NCBI GenBank assembly: GCA_035048495.1
Contig: CM068549.1
Coordinates: forward strand, 6,369,822-6,433,821
Direction: 5' to 3'
Source: Euptelea pleiosperma
Taxonomy: Eukaryota; Streptophyta; Magnoliopsida; Ranunculales; Eupteleaceae
DNA: 64,000 nt
In this document: in pieces, positions 32,021-42,845 of the stretch
Numbering within the stretch: the first letter of the stretch is position 1
Layout: every line of letters begins with the position of its first letter
Position numbers and translations under genes: made by a program
The notes under the pieces: model-generated
What the model saw: the letters and a program-made list of their open reading frames with translations, nothing else
Told to the model about the DNA's origin: nothing
Databases searched by the model: none

Positions 32021-33996
32021 TGTCACACCCCAAATTCGTGATCCATGACCCGACCCTAATATCCATAGGTCAACCCATTTATTCGAATTTAAGGGTGAAC
32101 TAATCAAGAAAGAATGTCATAATTTAAAACAGGATATCAATAGGTCAAATATATTAAGATTCTCAAATAAAATCTCTAGTAGCTAATGTCATCTATAACG
32201 CATAAGGTCAAAAGAAACATAATATCAAAAGAACCGATGGTCTACAAATCACGGTTCATCAAAACGTCACATCTGTTCTACGATCCAAACAATAAAAATA
32301 ATGGATTTTATTACATGAATTCTTAGGCAATGAAATAATAAAATACTAATAATGTTCATCTGCAAGGTTCGGCTCCTGCTCCTCGGGTTCGTATGTCTCC
32401 TCTCCTAATTTGTCAACGGGTTGCATTTTCTCCTTGTATCCTTCTTCGTACGTCTCGGTCTCATCTACATCTGAAAAATTTTGGTTGTAGGAGTGAGCCA
32501 AGCGCTCACTCAAATTTTTCACCCCGAACATAATTCAAACAATACAATTTATAGCCATGTTAGCATGGGTTGAATTGTCCAATAGTAATATTATGATCAT
32601 AATGAATACATGAACAATTAATCAAAAGTAATGCACAACCCACACAGGGGGTCTCCTTCTTCACCCACACAGGGGGTCTTCCTGGGGTTTTCGGGTCTTT
32701 CACCCTGGAAAACTCACTCCCAACTTGCTTTATCGCTTCTGAATCAGAAATACAATGCATGCCTTCATTTATATAACAAATTGCTAAAAAGTAAATATCC
32801 ACGCAGGGGATCTCATTCTGAACATATTATCATACTGGTAAACAGAATTATCATGATACAAGATCTACCGTTTAATAATCAATACATGTTCGCATACTTT
32901 TAAACCGTATTGTAAAAATTATGGGGGGTACCTACCTTCGATCGCTTTTCCAGATTTCCACTTTAATGCTGTTAATCGGTCCTCTTTGTGTAATTTCAAT
33001 CCAAGATTATGAAACCTTCAATTTTAATGTCTGAGTTAGGTGTATGCTTGTCAAAATAAAATTTCACACTTAACACGAGTTCTACAGGGTCATTGGAGTC
33101 AACGTTATCCTCGCCCTTGTTAAGAAATGGTCAACTATTATCATACTTATTATTTTATTATTTTTCAAAAATGTAATTGATAATGATCATACTAAGCCTG
33201 TGATTTATGTATTTTGACACACTGAAGACTGATCCGTTGAGGTCTTGAAAATGACAAGTCTATATATAATCATCTAAAAAGCATGCCATGGATTCAAAGG
33301 TTTGGGTATTGTGGTCAACTAGTTTTATATAACTTTATTGCATAAATACAAAAATTATTTAGTAATAGTAAGATAAAAAAACAAGGCAGAGACAAGGGTG
33401 ATTGGCTTTAAGGTAATAGCTAAACAAAGGTTTTGGGCGTTTACCTACGATTCTACTGGCAAAAAATAAATACAAAGAATACAAAACTTAAAATTAGCAA
33501 GAAACACAATAGATATAGGAATAGTTAAAATAAAATAAAAACACCTTTAATGGTGGGAGGCTTTTGACGATGGTGAGTTTTGGTCTCAACCAAAAGATTC
33601 TTGTTTTAAAAAACTTTTGTTGATTAAAACTTATATCGATTTACAAAAACACAAAGGAAAAGTGGGATACGTCTAAGGTATGATTGCTGGAGTTTGGGTT
33701 AGGAAAACCCAGTTCTTGAAGGTCTGATTACTTCAGCTCTTGCAGGTCAAGATAGATGGATGGAAATAAAAGAAAAGCAAGTAGAATGAAGCCCATAAAA
33801 TTCGTTGGAGAGGATCAAATAAGGTAACCCTTACCTGGATAAGATGAGGCACCGGTTAGAGGGTATGCGGGTTATTTTCTTGATCGCGAATCTTGAAGTT
33901 GATGAGTATTGAGATGGGCAACCAGCAAGGTCTAACTGATCCTGTGTTGCAAGGTACTAAAAGAGAGTTGCCCGTATGGATCGGAGTGGTGAGGTT
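32021..33996 (-). mobile_element. CHR 5' LTR, first segment (right LTR)
   Basis: Plus strand TGTCACACCCC is the reversed LTR end. It continues to 33996, where a type-A solo LTR interrupts, and resumes at 58373. Reassembled length is about 2.98 kb, consistent with Tekay/Del. It contains two CACACAGGGGGTC repeats (32641-32680) and a minus-strand GGTAGGTA donor-like site near 32935. No gene seen. Confidence 0.87.
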
Positions 33997-34452
33997 TGAT
34001 ATTCGCTCAAAAGTGCTTATTTTAAGCCATTATCCTTATAGCGATGTCGCATTCTCCTACGTAAAACTTGTCTTTTTGTCGACTTTTCCATATAAGAGTT
34101 TCTTCCATTGCGTAGAACGCATTCTTTAGACAAAAATTGACTATTTGCATGAAATATACACATTTCGGATAGTCCAGTATCAAGCCGTTTTAGTTGAATC
34201 TCATTACGCGCTTTTTCACTTGTAGGAGACCCTATCGGGCGATTCTCAAGGACTGGCGGGCCCACGATCAACCACAGAAGACTTCTATCAAAGCTTAAAG
34301 AGCCAACAGGCTAGGATAAAAAGATAGAAGACATATACGGGCAAAGCTAAAGGATCGTAGAGCTAGAACAAGGACTAAGAGAGAGAATAGCTGGAGACCA
34401 AGATAAGGACTTAGGTGTTAAAGGCCACACCAATTGACATCAAAAGATAAGT

Positions 34453-34510
34453 TTGACTTATTGGTGGAGCGGACGAGAGAGAATAAAGAAGACCAGGGTT
34501 CAAGACCCTC
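34453..34510 (+). promoter_or_regulatory. tRNA-like module in U3 (solo LTR)
   Basis: ACTTATTGG-TGGAGC, 23 nt, CAGGG-TTCAAGA-CCCTC, then T4/T5 runs. Confidence 0.6.
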
Positions 34511-35041
34511 CAATGCTTTTATTTTTATATTTTTCTCTCACCTCTCTCCTATTTCTCTCTTTATCTATCTATCTTGGCCCATGACTGATATTCGCTCAAA
34601 AGTGCTTATTTTAAGCCATTATCCTTATAGCGATGTCGCATTCTCCTCCGTAAAACTTGTCTTTTTGTCGACTTTTCCATATAAGAGTTTCTTCCATTGC
34701 GTAGAATGCATTCTTTAGACGAAAATCGACTATTTACATGAAATATACGCATTTCGGATAGTCTAGTATCAAGGTGTTTTAGTTGAATCTCATTACGCGC
34801 TTTTTCACTTGTAGGAGACCCTATCAGGCGATTCTCGAGGACTGGCGGGCCCACGATCAACCACAGAAGACTTCTATCAAAGCTTAAAGAGCCAACAGGC
34901 TAGGATAAAAAGATAGAAGACATATACGGGCAAAGCTAGAGGATCGTAGAGCCGGAACAAGGACTAAGAGAGAGAATAGCTGGAGAACAAGAGAAGGACT
35001 TAGGTGTTAAAGGCCACACCAATTGACATCAAAGGATAAGT

Positions 35042-35099
35042 TTGACTTATTAGTGGAGTAGACGAGAGAGAATAAAGAAGACCAGGGTTCAAGACCCTC
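35042..35099 (+). promoter_or_regulatory. tRNA-like module in U3
   Basis: Same layout; D-arm-like part reads TAGTGGAGT. The T-arm is intact. Confidence 0.58.
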
Positions 35100-35167
35100 C
35101 AATGCTTTTATTTTTATATTTTTCTCTCACCTCTCTCCTATTTCTCTCTTTATCTATCTATCTTGGC

Positions 35168-35360
35168 CCATGACATAGGCCCATGACCTAAGCCCATGAC
35201 CTAAGCCCATGACCTAAGCCCATGACCCATGACCCATGACCCATGACCCATGACCCATGCCCATACCCATGACCCATGACCCATGACCCATGCCCATACC
35301 CATGACCCATGCCCATGACCCATACCCATGACCCATGCCCATGCCCATGCCCATGCCCAT
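35168..35360 (+). repeat. CCATG(A)CC minisatellite, longest array
   Basis: About 190 bp, against about 110 bp in NA2's own 3' LTR (56240-56350). Confidence 0.9.
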
Positions 35361-36324
35361 TTGCAACAAGAAGAGAGAATTGGTCTCACTTGACCGATCT
35401 TCTCTCCCCATATCTCTCTATCCTAGTCACTCTCTCTCTCATCTAACTAACCCATTCCCAATCGTTGGATCTCTCTAGATCCAACGGTCATCATTTTTAC
35501 AACAAGCAAAAAAGAAAAAAAAAAAAAAAAGTCTATAAGAGATTCATTCTCTCTCCTTCTTGGGTAGGTTCCCTCCCCCTTCTCTTCCTCTCTTTCTTCT
35601 CTCTTTCCTTCTCTTCTTCTTCACCCTTCTTCTCCGACGAGCAACTCCGGCGAGCTCACCATTAACGCCTCCACCTCGAAGTGCAAAGCGTCAAACAGCA
35701 ACGTCTCCTTGCTGTCCATTCCATTTGCCACAATCAAAGGCTACAATCCTCAATCCTATTGAGTTCTATCCAATAGAAGTTGCACCATTTACCTCTTCAA
35801 TGGTAAGCTTCTCTCTAATTCATCTCTCTAACCTTCCTACCTTCTTTCACTTTCTTCTTTCCCTCTCTACCTTTACATGCTTTCTAGGGTAATATTTTAA
35901 TGGCTTTCTAGATTAATTTGGTTTAATGTTATTTCCGTTGTAAAGCATTTGAACAAGCATTGTAAGCATTTGTTTTTAGTTTAATGAACAAGTTTTAAAT
36001 TCAAGTTTAAGTTGTTTTCATTTATTTTGTTTTTCATTCTCGTTTTTCTTATGTTTTTTTTCATTCTAATAGTTTTAACAACAATCTCAAACATATTTTA
36101 AAACAACCTCCACCATTCTCACCCTTCCATTTATTCCGAGCATTTTCTGATTATTCTTGTTTCTTATTGTGCTAACTAATCCCAAGTGCGGACGATATCC
36201 GACACGAGCCACTGTGCAAGTCTACTTATTTGCAGATTAAGTGAACCAATTCGGAGAAAATACAAATATTGTTGAAATACAAGGGTTTCCGTAATCAACG
36301 ACGCGGAAAAACCCTAATTTCAAA

Positions 36325-36338
36325 TGGCGCCGTTGCCG
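36325..36338 (+). other. Primer binding site of NA2 (tRNA-Asp)
   Basis: TGGCGCCGTTGCCG two bases after the LTR. Confidence 0.9.
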
Positions 36339-37490
36339 ATCGGTTGACGGGATTGCAAAAAGACGAACAGAAATTCGGAAAGCTGCTTAATCTTCAAGAT
36401 CCGATCCAGATCAGAAACTTTCCACTTTATTTTTCACATTTTTCACTTATTATTTTAATGCCTCGGACGGCCGAGTGCAAAGTTGTAATAACTTAGGACT
36501 TTATTTTCTCTACTTTTAGAATAACTGCTAGATAATTAACTAATTAAAAAAAATACCAAAAATATTAGGGTAAGATTTCAATTCTGCCATTTCTAGTTAG
36601 ATCACCATTGGTTATTTGATTCAAATTAGAAGATTTCCAACTCCGGGTAATTCAAAAGTAGATATTTCCGAACGCTAATTCGGGAATAGCTAAAGTTGAA
36701 TTTTAAACCCTAATTGGAACTAATTCACAATATCGGCCCTAAATCATTAAGTGTTTCTTGAAACCCCAAAGGCGGTATATCTTCCAATTACATACCATAG
36801 ACCATTGTGGACTAACGTGATTGCGGATTGCGTTTACCAAGTGAGTAGGGAGCGAAAGCTCAAAGAGGTGGAGTCGAGCCCAAGCCCATTTGGATACCCC
36901 TCCCTATCTCACGGAGGAGACCCCGTGCGTAGCCAAAGGGCAGGTAAGTTTCTACACCTCGCCTTGAGTGCGATCTTGATCATTGTGCAAAATACTGTGT
37001 CGATTGTCTATTTGCTTTTGCTAAAATTATCGGAACTGCTTGGTTTGGCCGTAATAAAATACATTAAAGAGCAAACCCAGCTCTAACTTGAAACTGGTGG
37101 GATTTCATCACTCACCTCGTCATTCCAGGTTTTATGCAACCACAGCCAAGAATTAAAATCAATCAAGAATAGAGCCCACTTAGATCGGTGTTCGAGGAAA
37201 ACTCCACATAAAGCGACCCCTTCAAAGATCAAGTCGATTAAGTCTATGAGTGCGGGTCCCTGTTATCTAACACACCCATAGGTCCCTACTACTCAAGTAT
37301 ATCGAGCTCGTAAGTGGCTTCCTTGATTGTCTGTTGGATTAGCTTAGTGTCGGATTAGGAACACGAACCAACCCTAGCTCCTCTTCTGGGAAAACTCATC
37401 TTCACACTTGATAAATCCGATTAGTCTGGGGCGTACTTAAGTCAGCCGATGTGCCGCACGTCTGTCTAGGCTTCGGATTATCTTGCAGTC
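36339..37490 (+). mobile_element. NA2 leader, first part
   Basis: Matches NA1 23188-24330. A GTG-initiated frame (36751-37086) is leader, not a gene. It ends at CAGTC (37486-37490), the ATH1 target site. Confidence 0.85.
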
Positions 37491-37946
37491 TGATATTCGC
37501 TCAAAAGTGCTTATTTTAAGCAATTATCCTTTTAGCGTTATTGCATTCTCCTACGTAAAATGCTCTATTTATCTACTTTTCTACGTAATAGTCTCTTCTG
37601 TTGCGTAGAACACACTTTTCTGGACGAAATGGTATATTTGCATGCATTAAACACATTTTCAGAAGTCTAGATATTAAGCCGTTCTGATAAAGTCTCATTA
37701 CGCGCTTCTTCTGTCGCAGGAAACCCCGATGGGACGATTCTCGAGACTTGTGGGCCCAAATCGATCATGAAAGCCCATTATCAAAGCTTAAAGAGCCCAC
37801 ATGCTATGACTAGAAGATATGGGCCAAATATGGGCTGAATAAGAGGACCAAAAAGCCGGCCCAAAGAACGAAGAGAGCAGGAGAGCCAATGACCAAGAGA
37901 TGGACCAAAGCGTTTAAAGCCACATGAGTCAGCAAAGAATGATAGT

Positions 37947-38004
37947 CGACTCTACTGGAGAAGCGTGAGGATGGTCACAGTGAAGACCAAGGTTCCAGAC
38001 CCTC
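37947..38004 (+). promoter_or_regulatory. tRNA-like module in U3
   Basis: CTACTGG-AGAAGC, 23 nt, CAAGG-TTCCAGA-CCCTC. One base of the T-stem differs from the 3' LTR copy. TTTT follows at about 38014. Confidence 0.58.
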
Positions 38005-38466
38005 CGCCAGTGCTTTTCTCTCTATTTTCTGATACTTTCTCTCTCATCTCTCCTTATTCTCTCTCTCTCTCTTCATCTCTCGGTCCTCGAATCTACTGAC
38101 CTAACCCCAGAACTCCTGCCCATCGGCTCTATCTCATCTCCCTTAGCTTTCTGACCGTTGGATCTTCCATCGGACCGTTGGATCTTCAATCGGACCGTTG
38201 GATCTCTCTAGATCCGTCGATCTATCAATCTGGGTCCCAATCAAGTCACCATCCATCCGATCGCCATCAGACTGTCTGTCACATCATCTTTTGAGACGAT
38301 GAACATCATCAATCCATGTGGGCCAGTAGCCGGGCCCATCATCATCGACCCACTGTCCGACCAGTTAGTGGACCCCGTGAATTTCCAAAAAATTTTAATT
38401 AAATTTCAAAAAATGGGGGGTCCACTAAATGGGGACATTCCCCAAGGAAAAGTAGACTTTTACTTA

Positions 38467-38500
<34 letters not shown>
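38467..38500 (+). repeat. TA microsatellite upstream of ATH1 TATA box
   Basis: About 14 TA units between an A-run and a T-run. The matching place in the 3' LTR (about 50211) has a single TA. Confidence 0.92.
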
Positions 38501-38506
<6 letters not shown>

Positions 38507-38548
38507 TATTTCAAAAATACCCTATTTCCATTAAAGGAAATAGGGAGC

Positions 38549-38559
38549 TTTATAAGAGG
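38549..38559 (+). promoter_or_regulatory. TATA box of ATH1
   Basis: TTTATAAGAGG; the 3' LTR copy is at 50265-50275. Confidence 0.75.
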
Positions 38560-38703
38560 AGGGAGAAGGGTTCGTTTGAACCCTAATCCCCCTCCAATCT
38601 CTTCCATTCTCTCCCCCTATCAATCCCGCACGGATCCCTTCACCCTTAGCCCCATTTTCCTTTTCTTCTCCACCTTCTTCTTCATCTTCTTCATCACGTC
38701 ATT

Positions 38704-38730
38704 GCCGGAGTTGCAGGCTGCAACTCCGGC
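38704..38730 (+). repeat. LTR leader hairpin 1 (12-bp stem)
   Basis: GCCGGAGTTGCA-GGC-TGCAACTCCGGC, about 150 bp after the TATA box. Confidence 0.92.
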
Positions 38731-38863
38731 CGATCAAGATCTCCTCCACCATCTCTTGCTGGCCACCCCTTACCCCTCCATTAACGACCTCGCCATCCTC
38801 TTGCAACGGAGTAGCAGCCCCCATCACCACCCAAACCAGCAGCCCCATCTTTCTTTAACGTTG

Positions 38864-38888
38864 CTGGAGTTGCAACCTGCAACTCCAG
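38864..38888 (+). repeat. LTR leader hairpin 2 (11-bp stem, covarying pair)
   Basis: CTGGAGTTGCA-ACC-TGCAACTCCAG. Compared with hairpin 1, a C-G pair has become T-A on both arms. Confidence 0.92.
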
Positions 38889-39380
38889 TCCGTTTCACCA
38901 GCAACCACCGCCTGCTACAGCCTGCTGCATCCTCCCTTCACCTTGGCTGTTGCCAAGCCATCCCTCTGCCTGCAGCCGCTCCCCATCTCCACATCTTCCA
39001 ACGGCAGTTCGCTGCCAAAAGACTCCACCACGTCTTGATCTCCATCCCACGTGCTGGTTTGCAACGTACCAAACCACCATTGCCTGCATTGCCTCTGCCT
39101 TGCTGCCTTCACCGTTAAAAGCCACCATTGGAGGACTGCGTGGCTGACTTTTATCCTCCTTTGCCGCCTCTCTCTCAGCCGCCATCATCCCTCTCTTCTT
39201 CCTCACCGCTAAACCCAAGGAAAAACCAAAAAAAAAAGAAAAAAAAAAGAAATAGAGAAAGAAGAGAGAAAAAAAAAAGACGGTTGTGTGTGCTCAGCCC
39301 ATCCCGAACTATCCCACGCATCTACAGTCAACACCACCAGCGAACCACTCACCGGGCAGATCTTATCTCTCCAAATAAGT

Positions 39381-39391
39381 TGAAGGTAAAA
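39381..39391 (+). promoter_or_regulatory. Splice-donor motif in ATH1 leader
   Basis: AAG/GTAAAA with GT at 39386; repeated at 51111 in the 3' LTR. Confidence 0.42.
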
Positions 39392-39855
39392 CATTTTTTT
39401 ACCATAGTTTCTATCTCTAGAACTTTCTCCCTTTCTCTCTCTCTCCTCCCTTTCTCTCTCTAGAATAATGCTTTCTTTCTCTCTATTAGATTAGTCTTTC
39501 ATTCAAGCAATGTAAGCAACTTTTATTTCAAATAATAAAATAGTTATTTTTTTGGGCAATTTGTTATTGTTGATCATTCTATATGCTTTTTGATAAATTC
39601 TCTCTCTAAGAAAATAGATTTTTAAATCTCGTGATCATCACTCTCACCCCTCCATCCTTTATTTTTATCATTTTCTGTGGAAAAATTCTTCATTTTATGT
39701 TCTTGTCTGCGCTACTAATCCCGAGGGTGGATCGACATCCGAAACTTCCCACTGTGCAAGAATTCTAAATTTTGCAGGATAATCGGATCAAATTACAAAT
39801 CTTGTTGATTCTAGGGTTTCCGTAACCAACGACGCGGAAAATACCTACTTTCAAA

Positions 39856-39869
39856 TGGCGCCGCTGCCG
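39856..39869 (+). other. Primer binding site of ATH1 (tRNA-Asp, one mismatch)
   Basis: TGGCGCCGCTGCCG, one base different from the non-autonomous copies at position 9. Confidence 0.85.
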
Positions 39870-41693
39870 CTCGGGTGACCGGAAGTCCGAAAAAGGACGT
39901 AAAGACGGAATTGGAAAGTTGCTGAAGCGAAAAGCTACTCAATTTGGACAGCCTGACCTTTTCGGGAAACTTTCTATTTTTGGTTTTTAGTGATTTTTAG
40001 CAATTTTTAAATTACTATTTTTAATGCCTCGGAAGGCCGAGTGCAAAGTTGTAATAATTTAGGAATTTTATTGCTTTCCAAATAACTGCTAGATCTTGTT
40101 CTAGGGTTTTTTAGAAACCCTAGATTAAGTGGAAAATACAAAAAAATTCAAAAATCAAAATTCAAAAAAATTAGGGTTTTATATTCTGCAGATTTTTAGA
40201 AATCACCAATCAAGGATTTGCGATTTTTGGAAAGCTTCTAAAATCTTGAAACTTTGCTAAATTAGGGTTTTCCCTTTTAGAAGTTTCCTCTTTAGAAGAA
40301 TTTCTATCTTTAGAAATCTTCCGAATTTGGAAAAGTCTGCAAAAGGAAATACCCCAAATCTAGCAGAATTTCAATTTTGGGAAATTTCCCAAAATAGTAA
40401 GGGATCTCGCAATCAAATCTTGGAAGATCTCCACCGTTCGGTAAACTTTCCAATCTAGGTATTTTCCAATCTGGGAATTCCTAAATTTTAACCCATTTCG
40501 AACTTGGAAATTAATTCAAAAACTTGCCTAAATCCAGTGCTTGTTCAGTGAACCCTAAAAAGGCAAGGATCTTCCAAATAGAATCCCAAATACCTAGACC
40601 GTGCGATCTAACTGTTTCTGCAGGAACACGATCCAGTGTGGGTAGGGAGCGAAAGCTCAAAGAGGTAGAGTCGGGCCCAAGCCAATTAGGATACCCCTCC
40701 CTAACCCACGGAGGCGACCCCGTGGCGTGGCCCACGGGAGGTACGTCCCTATCCTCGCCTTGAGTGCGATACAGAGTAATTTGGGTGAATCATTGCCGCA
40801 TGTCTATTTGTTTTCTAGCAACAACTTATTCGACTTGCGTGGCATGGCCGCTAATCAATCAACTCTAAGAGAGCAGACCCAGCTCCAAATTGAAACTGGT
40901 GGGATTTCATCACCCACCTCATCATTCCATCTGATTTGATCCCAAGGCTCCATTTAATTAAAAAGAATCAAGAAGTAGAGCCAATTAGCCCGGTGTTCGA
41001 GGAAAAATCCACGCAAAGCGAACCCGCTTAACATCCAATCGAAATAAGACCACGAGCGCGGGTCCCTATTGTCTAACACACCCATAAGTTCCTGCTACTC
41101 AAGTACACTGAGCTCGACGTGGCATCTTGGACTATTCGGCGGTTAGTTGCGTGTGGACTAGGAACACGCATCAACCCTAGCTTAACCCGAGGGAACACTC
41201 TTCTTATCCACTTGACCAATCCGGTTAGTCTGGGACGTACTTAAGTCAGCCATTGTGCCGCACGTCTGTCTAGGCTTCGGATTACCTTGTTGTTAACTAG
41301 AGTTAGTACTAAAGGATTCGCTCTGAAGAGTGTAGCCTGGTGAGAACCTCTGAGTACAAAACAGTTAGTCCGGCGGTTAAAAGATAAACCAGTGGTCCGC
41401 CCACTGTCATAATCTACTCTAGCCCCAAAACTAACAAAGATAATTCCTAAAATATATCTTGATTGATTAGAATAGGATTATCTGTGCTTGGTGTGCATCA
41501 TTTAGGATAGTGTTCCTCTCTGGCAACTTTTTGCCAAGTATAGAGCTTGCCTCATTTGCGTATGCCCGTTTGGAATCGTCCGAACAAGCGCTTGATTCGA
41601 TTTGAGAATCACGTCCCTACAGTGGATCCTCCACTGAATTCTTCCCCATCTCTTTCCCCACCCGCCTCCCCCAGTACTATTACCTTTGTAGTC
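39870..41693 (+). mobile_element. ATH1 leader, 1.8 kb
   Basis: No supported gene. Blocks shared with NA leaders include the AGGGAGCGAAAGCTCAAAGAGG segment near 40646, the GTCTAACACACCCATA segment near 41070 and the CGTACTTAAGTCAGCC segment near 41236. An upstream in-frame extension of gag (from 41547) lacks an ATG. Confidence 0.8.
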
Positions 41694-42845
41694 ATGGCAG
41701 TCGAAAGACCTCTTATCGAGACGTTCGCCCCTATCTCTGCTAATCCGCCAACTTGCATTATTCTCCCACCTACTACGGCGGTAAAATTTGAGATCAGGCC
41801 GCAGACGATCCAAATGCTGCCTACCTTTCGTGGTCTCCCAAGAGAAGACCCATATTCCCATATTAGGGAATTCCAACATGTCATCCTACTTTTCAAGAAT
41901 CAGAACCTCGATGATGACAATGTGCGTCTGCGAGTTTTCCCATACTCGCTCAAAGACCGAGCCTCAGATTGGCTTTATTCCTTACCCGCTGATTCAATCA
42001 GCAGTTGGAAAGAGTTGGTGGGCAAATTCATGTCTAAATTCTACCCCATGACTCGGACCAACCAAATGAAGCAACTCATCCAGGACTTCCGACAGAAGTC
42101 CGATGAGAAATTTTTTGAAGCGTGGGATAGATTCCAAGACTACCTGACTAAGTGTCCCCACCATAGCATCGACAAGGGCAATCTTATCCATGTCTTCTAC
42201 AAGGGACTTACTGATGAGTCCCGGACCATGGTAGAGTCAATGTGCCAAGGAAAATTCCTGCACCAAACTCCGACCGATGCATACAAATTCTTGGGAGAGT
42301 TAGGCGAAAACTCTCAACATTGGACGACTGACTCAGAGTTTAGTCGAACCACTTCGGTCCAAAGGACAACCAAGGGACATGATGCTACAGCTGATACTGA
42401 GCTTCGATCTGTCATTCAAGAGTTGAGCAAGTCAGTCTCGGCACTGGCTGTGTCAGTACAAAAGCCTACTCAACAATCCACCCCAGTCATGCATGTGGGA
42501 CACGAGAGCCCTATGGAATCCTGTACCCTCTGTCTGCAACCCTCCCATACTACTGAGCATTGTCCTTTGAATGAAGGATGGTCTAATCCTCTTCAGGAAG
42601 AAGTTTGTGCTTTCAGCACATACAAACCACCCACTCAAAACTCGTATAGTCAATCTTATCATCCGGACACGAGAAACCACCCTAACTTCTCTTGGAGGCC
42701 TCAGTCTACTCAACCACAAGCTCAACCTCCACGTCAGCCTCAGGGCATGTATCCTCCTGGGTTCAATCAACCCAATAGGCAATTCAATCAGGGACAATAC
42801 CAGCAGAATCAGTACCCATCTACTCAGAACCAGCAGTTCCAATAG
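41694..42845 (+). CDS. gag: ATH1 Gag (capsid and zinc knuckle)
   Basis: Start chosen at the ATG of MAVERPLIETF because the non-autonomous ORFs start at the same place; the open frame upstream to 41547 has no ATG before it. 383 codons. The capsid-like retrotransposon gag domain covers residues ~40-200 (LPTFRGLPREDPYSHIREFQ, DWLYSLPADSISSWKEL, YKGLTDESRTMVESMCQG). A CCHC zinc knuckle follows at C277, C280, H285, C290. The C-terminal part is Gln/Asn-rich. Gag assembles the particle and binds genomic RNA. It ends at TAG 42843-42845, after which the same frame runs on into Pol, so this TAG is either a suppressible stop or a mutated Gln codon. Confidence 0.93.
   Translation: MAVERPLIETFAPISANPPTCIILPPTTAVKFEIRPQTIQMLPTFRGLPREDPYSHIREFQHVILLFKNQNLDDDNVRLRVFPYSLKDRASDWLYSLPADSISSWKELVGKFMSKFYPMTRTNQMKQLIQDFRQKSDEKFFEAWDRFQDYLTKCPHHSIDKGNLIHVFYKGLTDESRTMVESMCQGKFLHQTPTDAYKFLGELGENSQHWTTDSEFSRTTSVQRTTKGHDATADTELRSVIQELSKSVSALAVSVQKPTQQSTPVMHVGHESPMESCTLCLQPSHTTEHCPLNEGWSNPLQEEVCAFSTYKPPTQNSYSQSYHPDTRNHPNFSWRPQSTQPQAQPPRQPQGMYPPGFNQPNRQFNQGQYQQNQYPSTQNQQFQ

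Larger units (their letters stand above)
34586..36322 (+). repeat. NA2 5' LTR (type A, 1737 bp)
   Basis: Has the longest CCATG array in the window (35168-35360), TATA box at 35532, donor motif at 35803, and ends AATTTCA. Confidence 0.93.
37491..39853 (+). repeat. ATH1 5' LTR (type B, 2363 bp)
   Basis: TGATATTCGC...TACTTTCA. Holds a tRNA-like module, three GGACCGTTGGATC-like repeats (38153-38205), a TA microsatellite, TATA box (38549), two leader hairpins and a donor motif (39386). The 180-codon frame at 38576 opens with TTG and is low complexity. Confidence 0.95.

Noticed and set aside
38576..39118. 180-codon frame present in both ATH1 LTRs
   Set aside because: TTG start, Pro/Leu/His-rich low complexity; absent from other LTR types.
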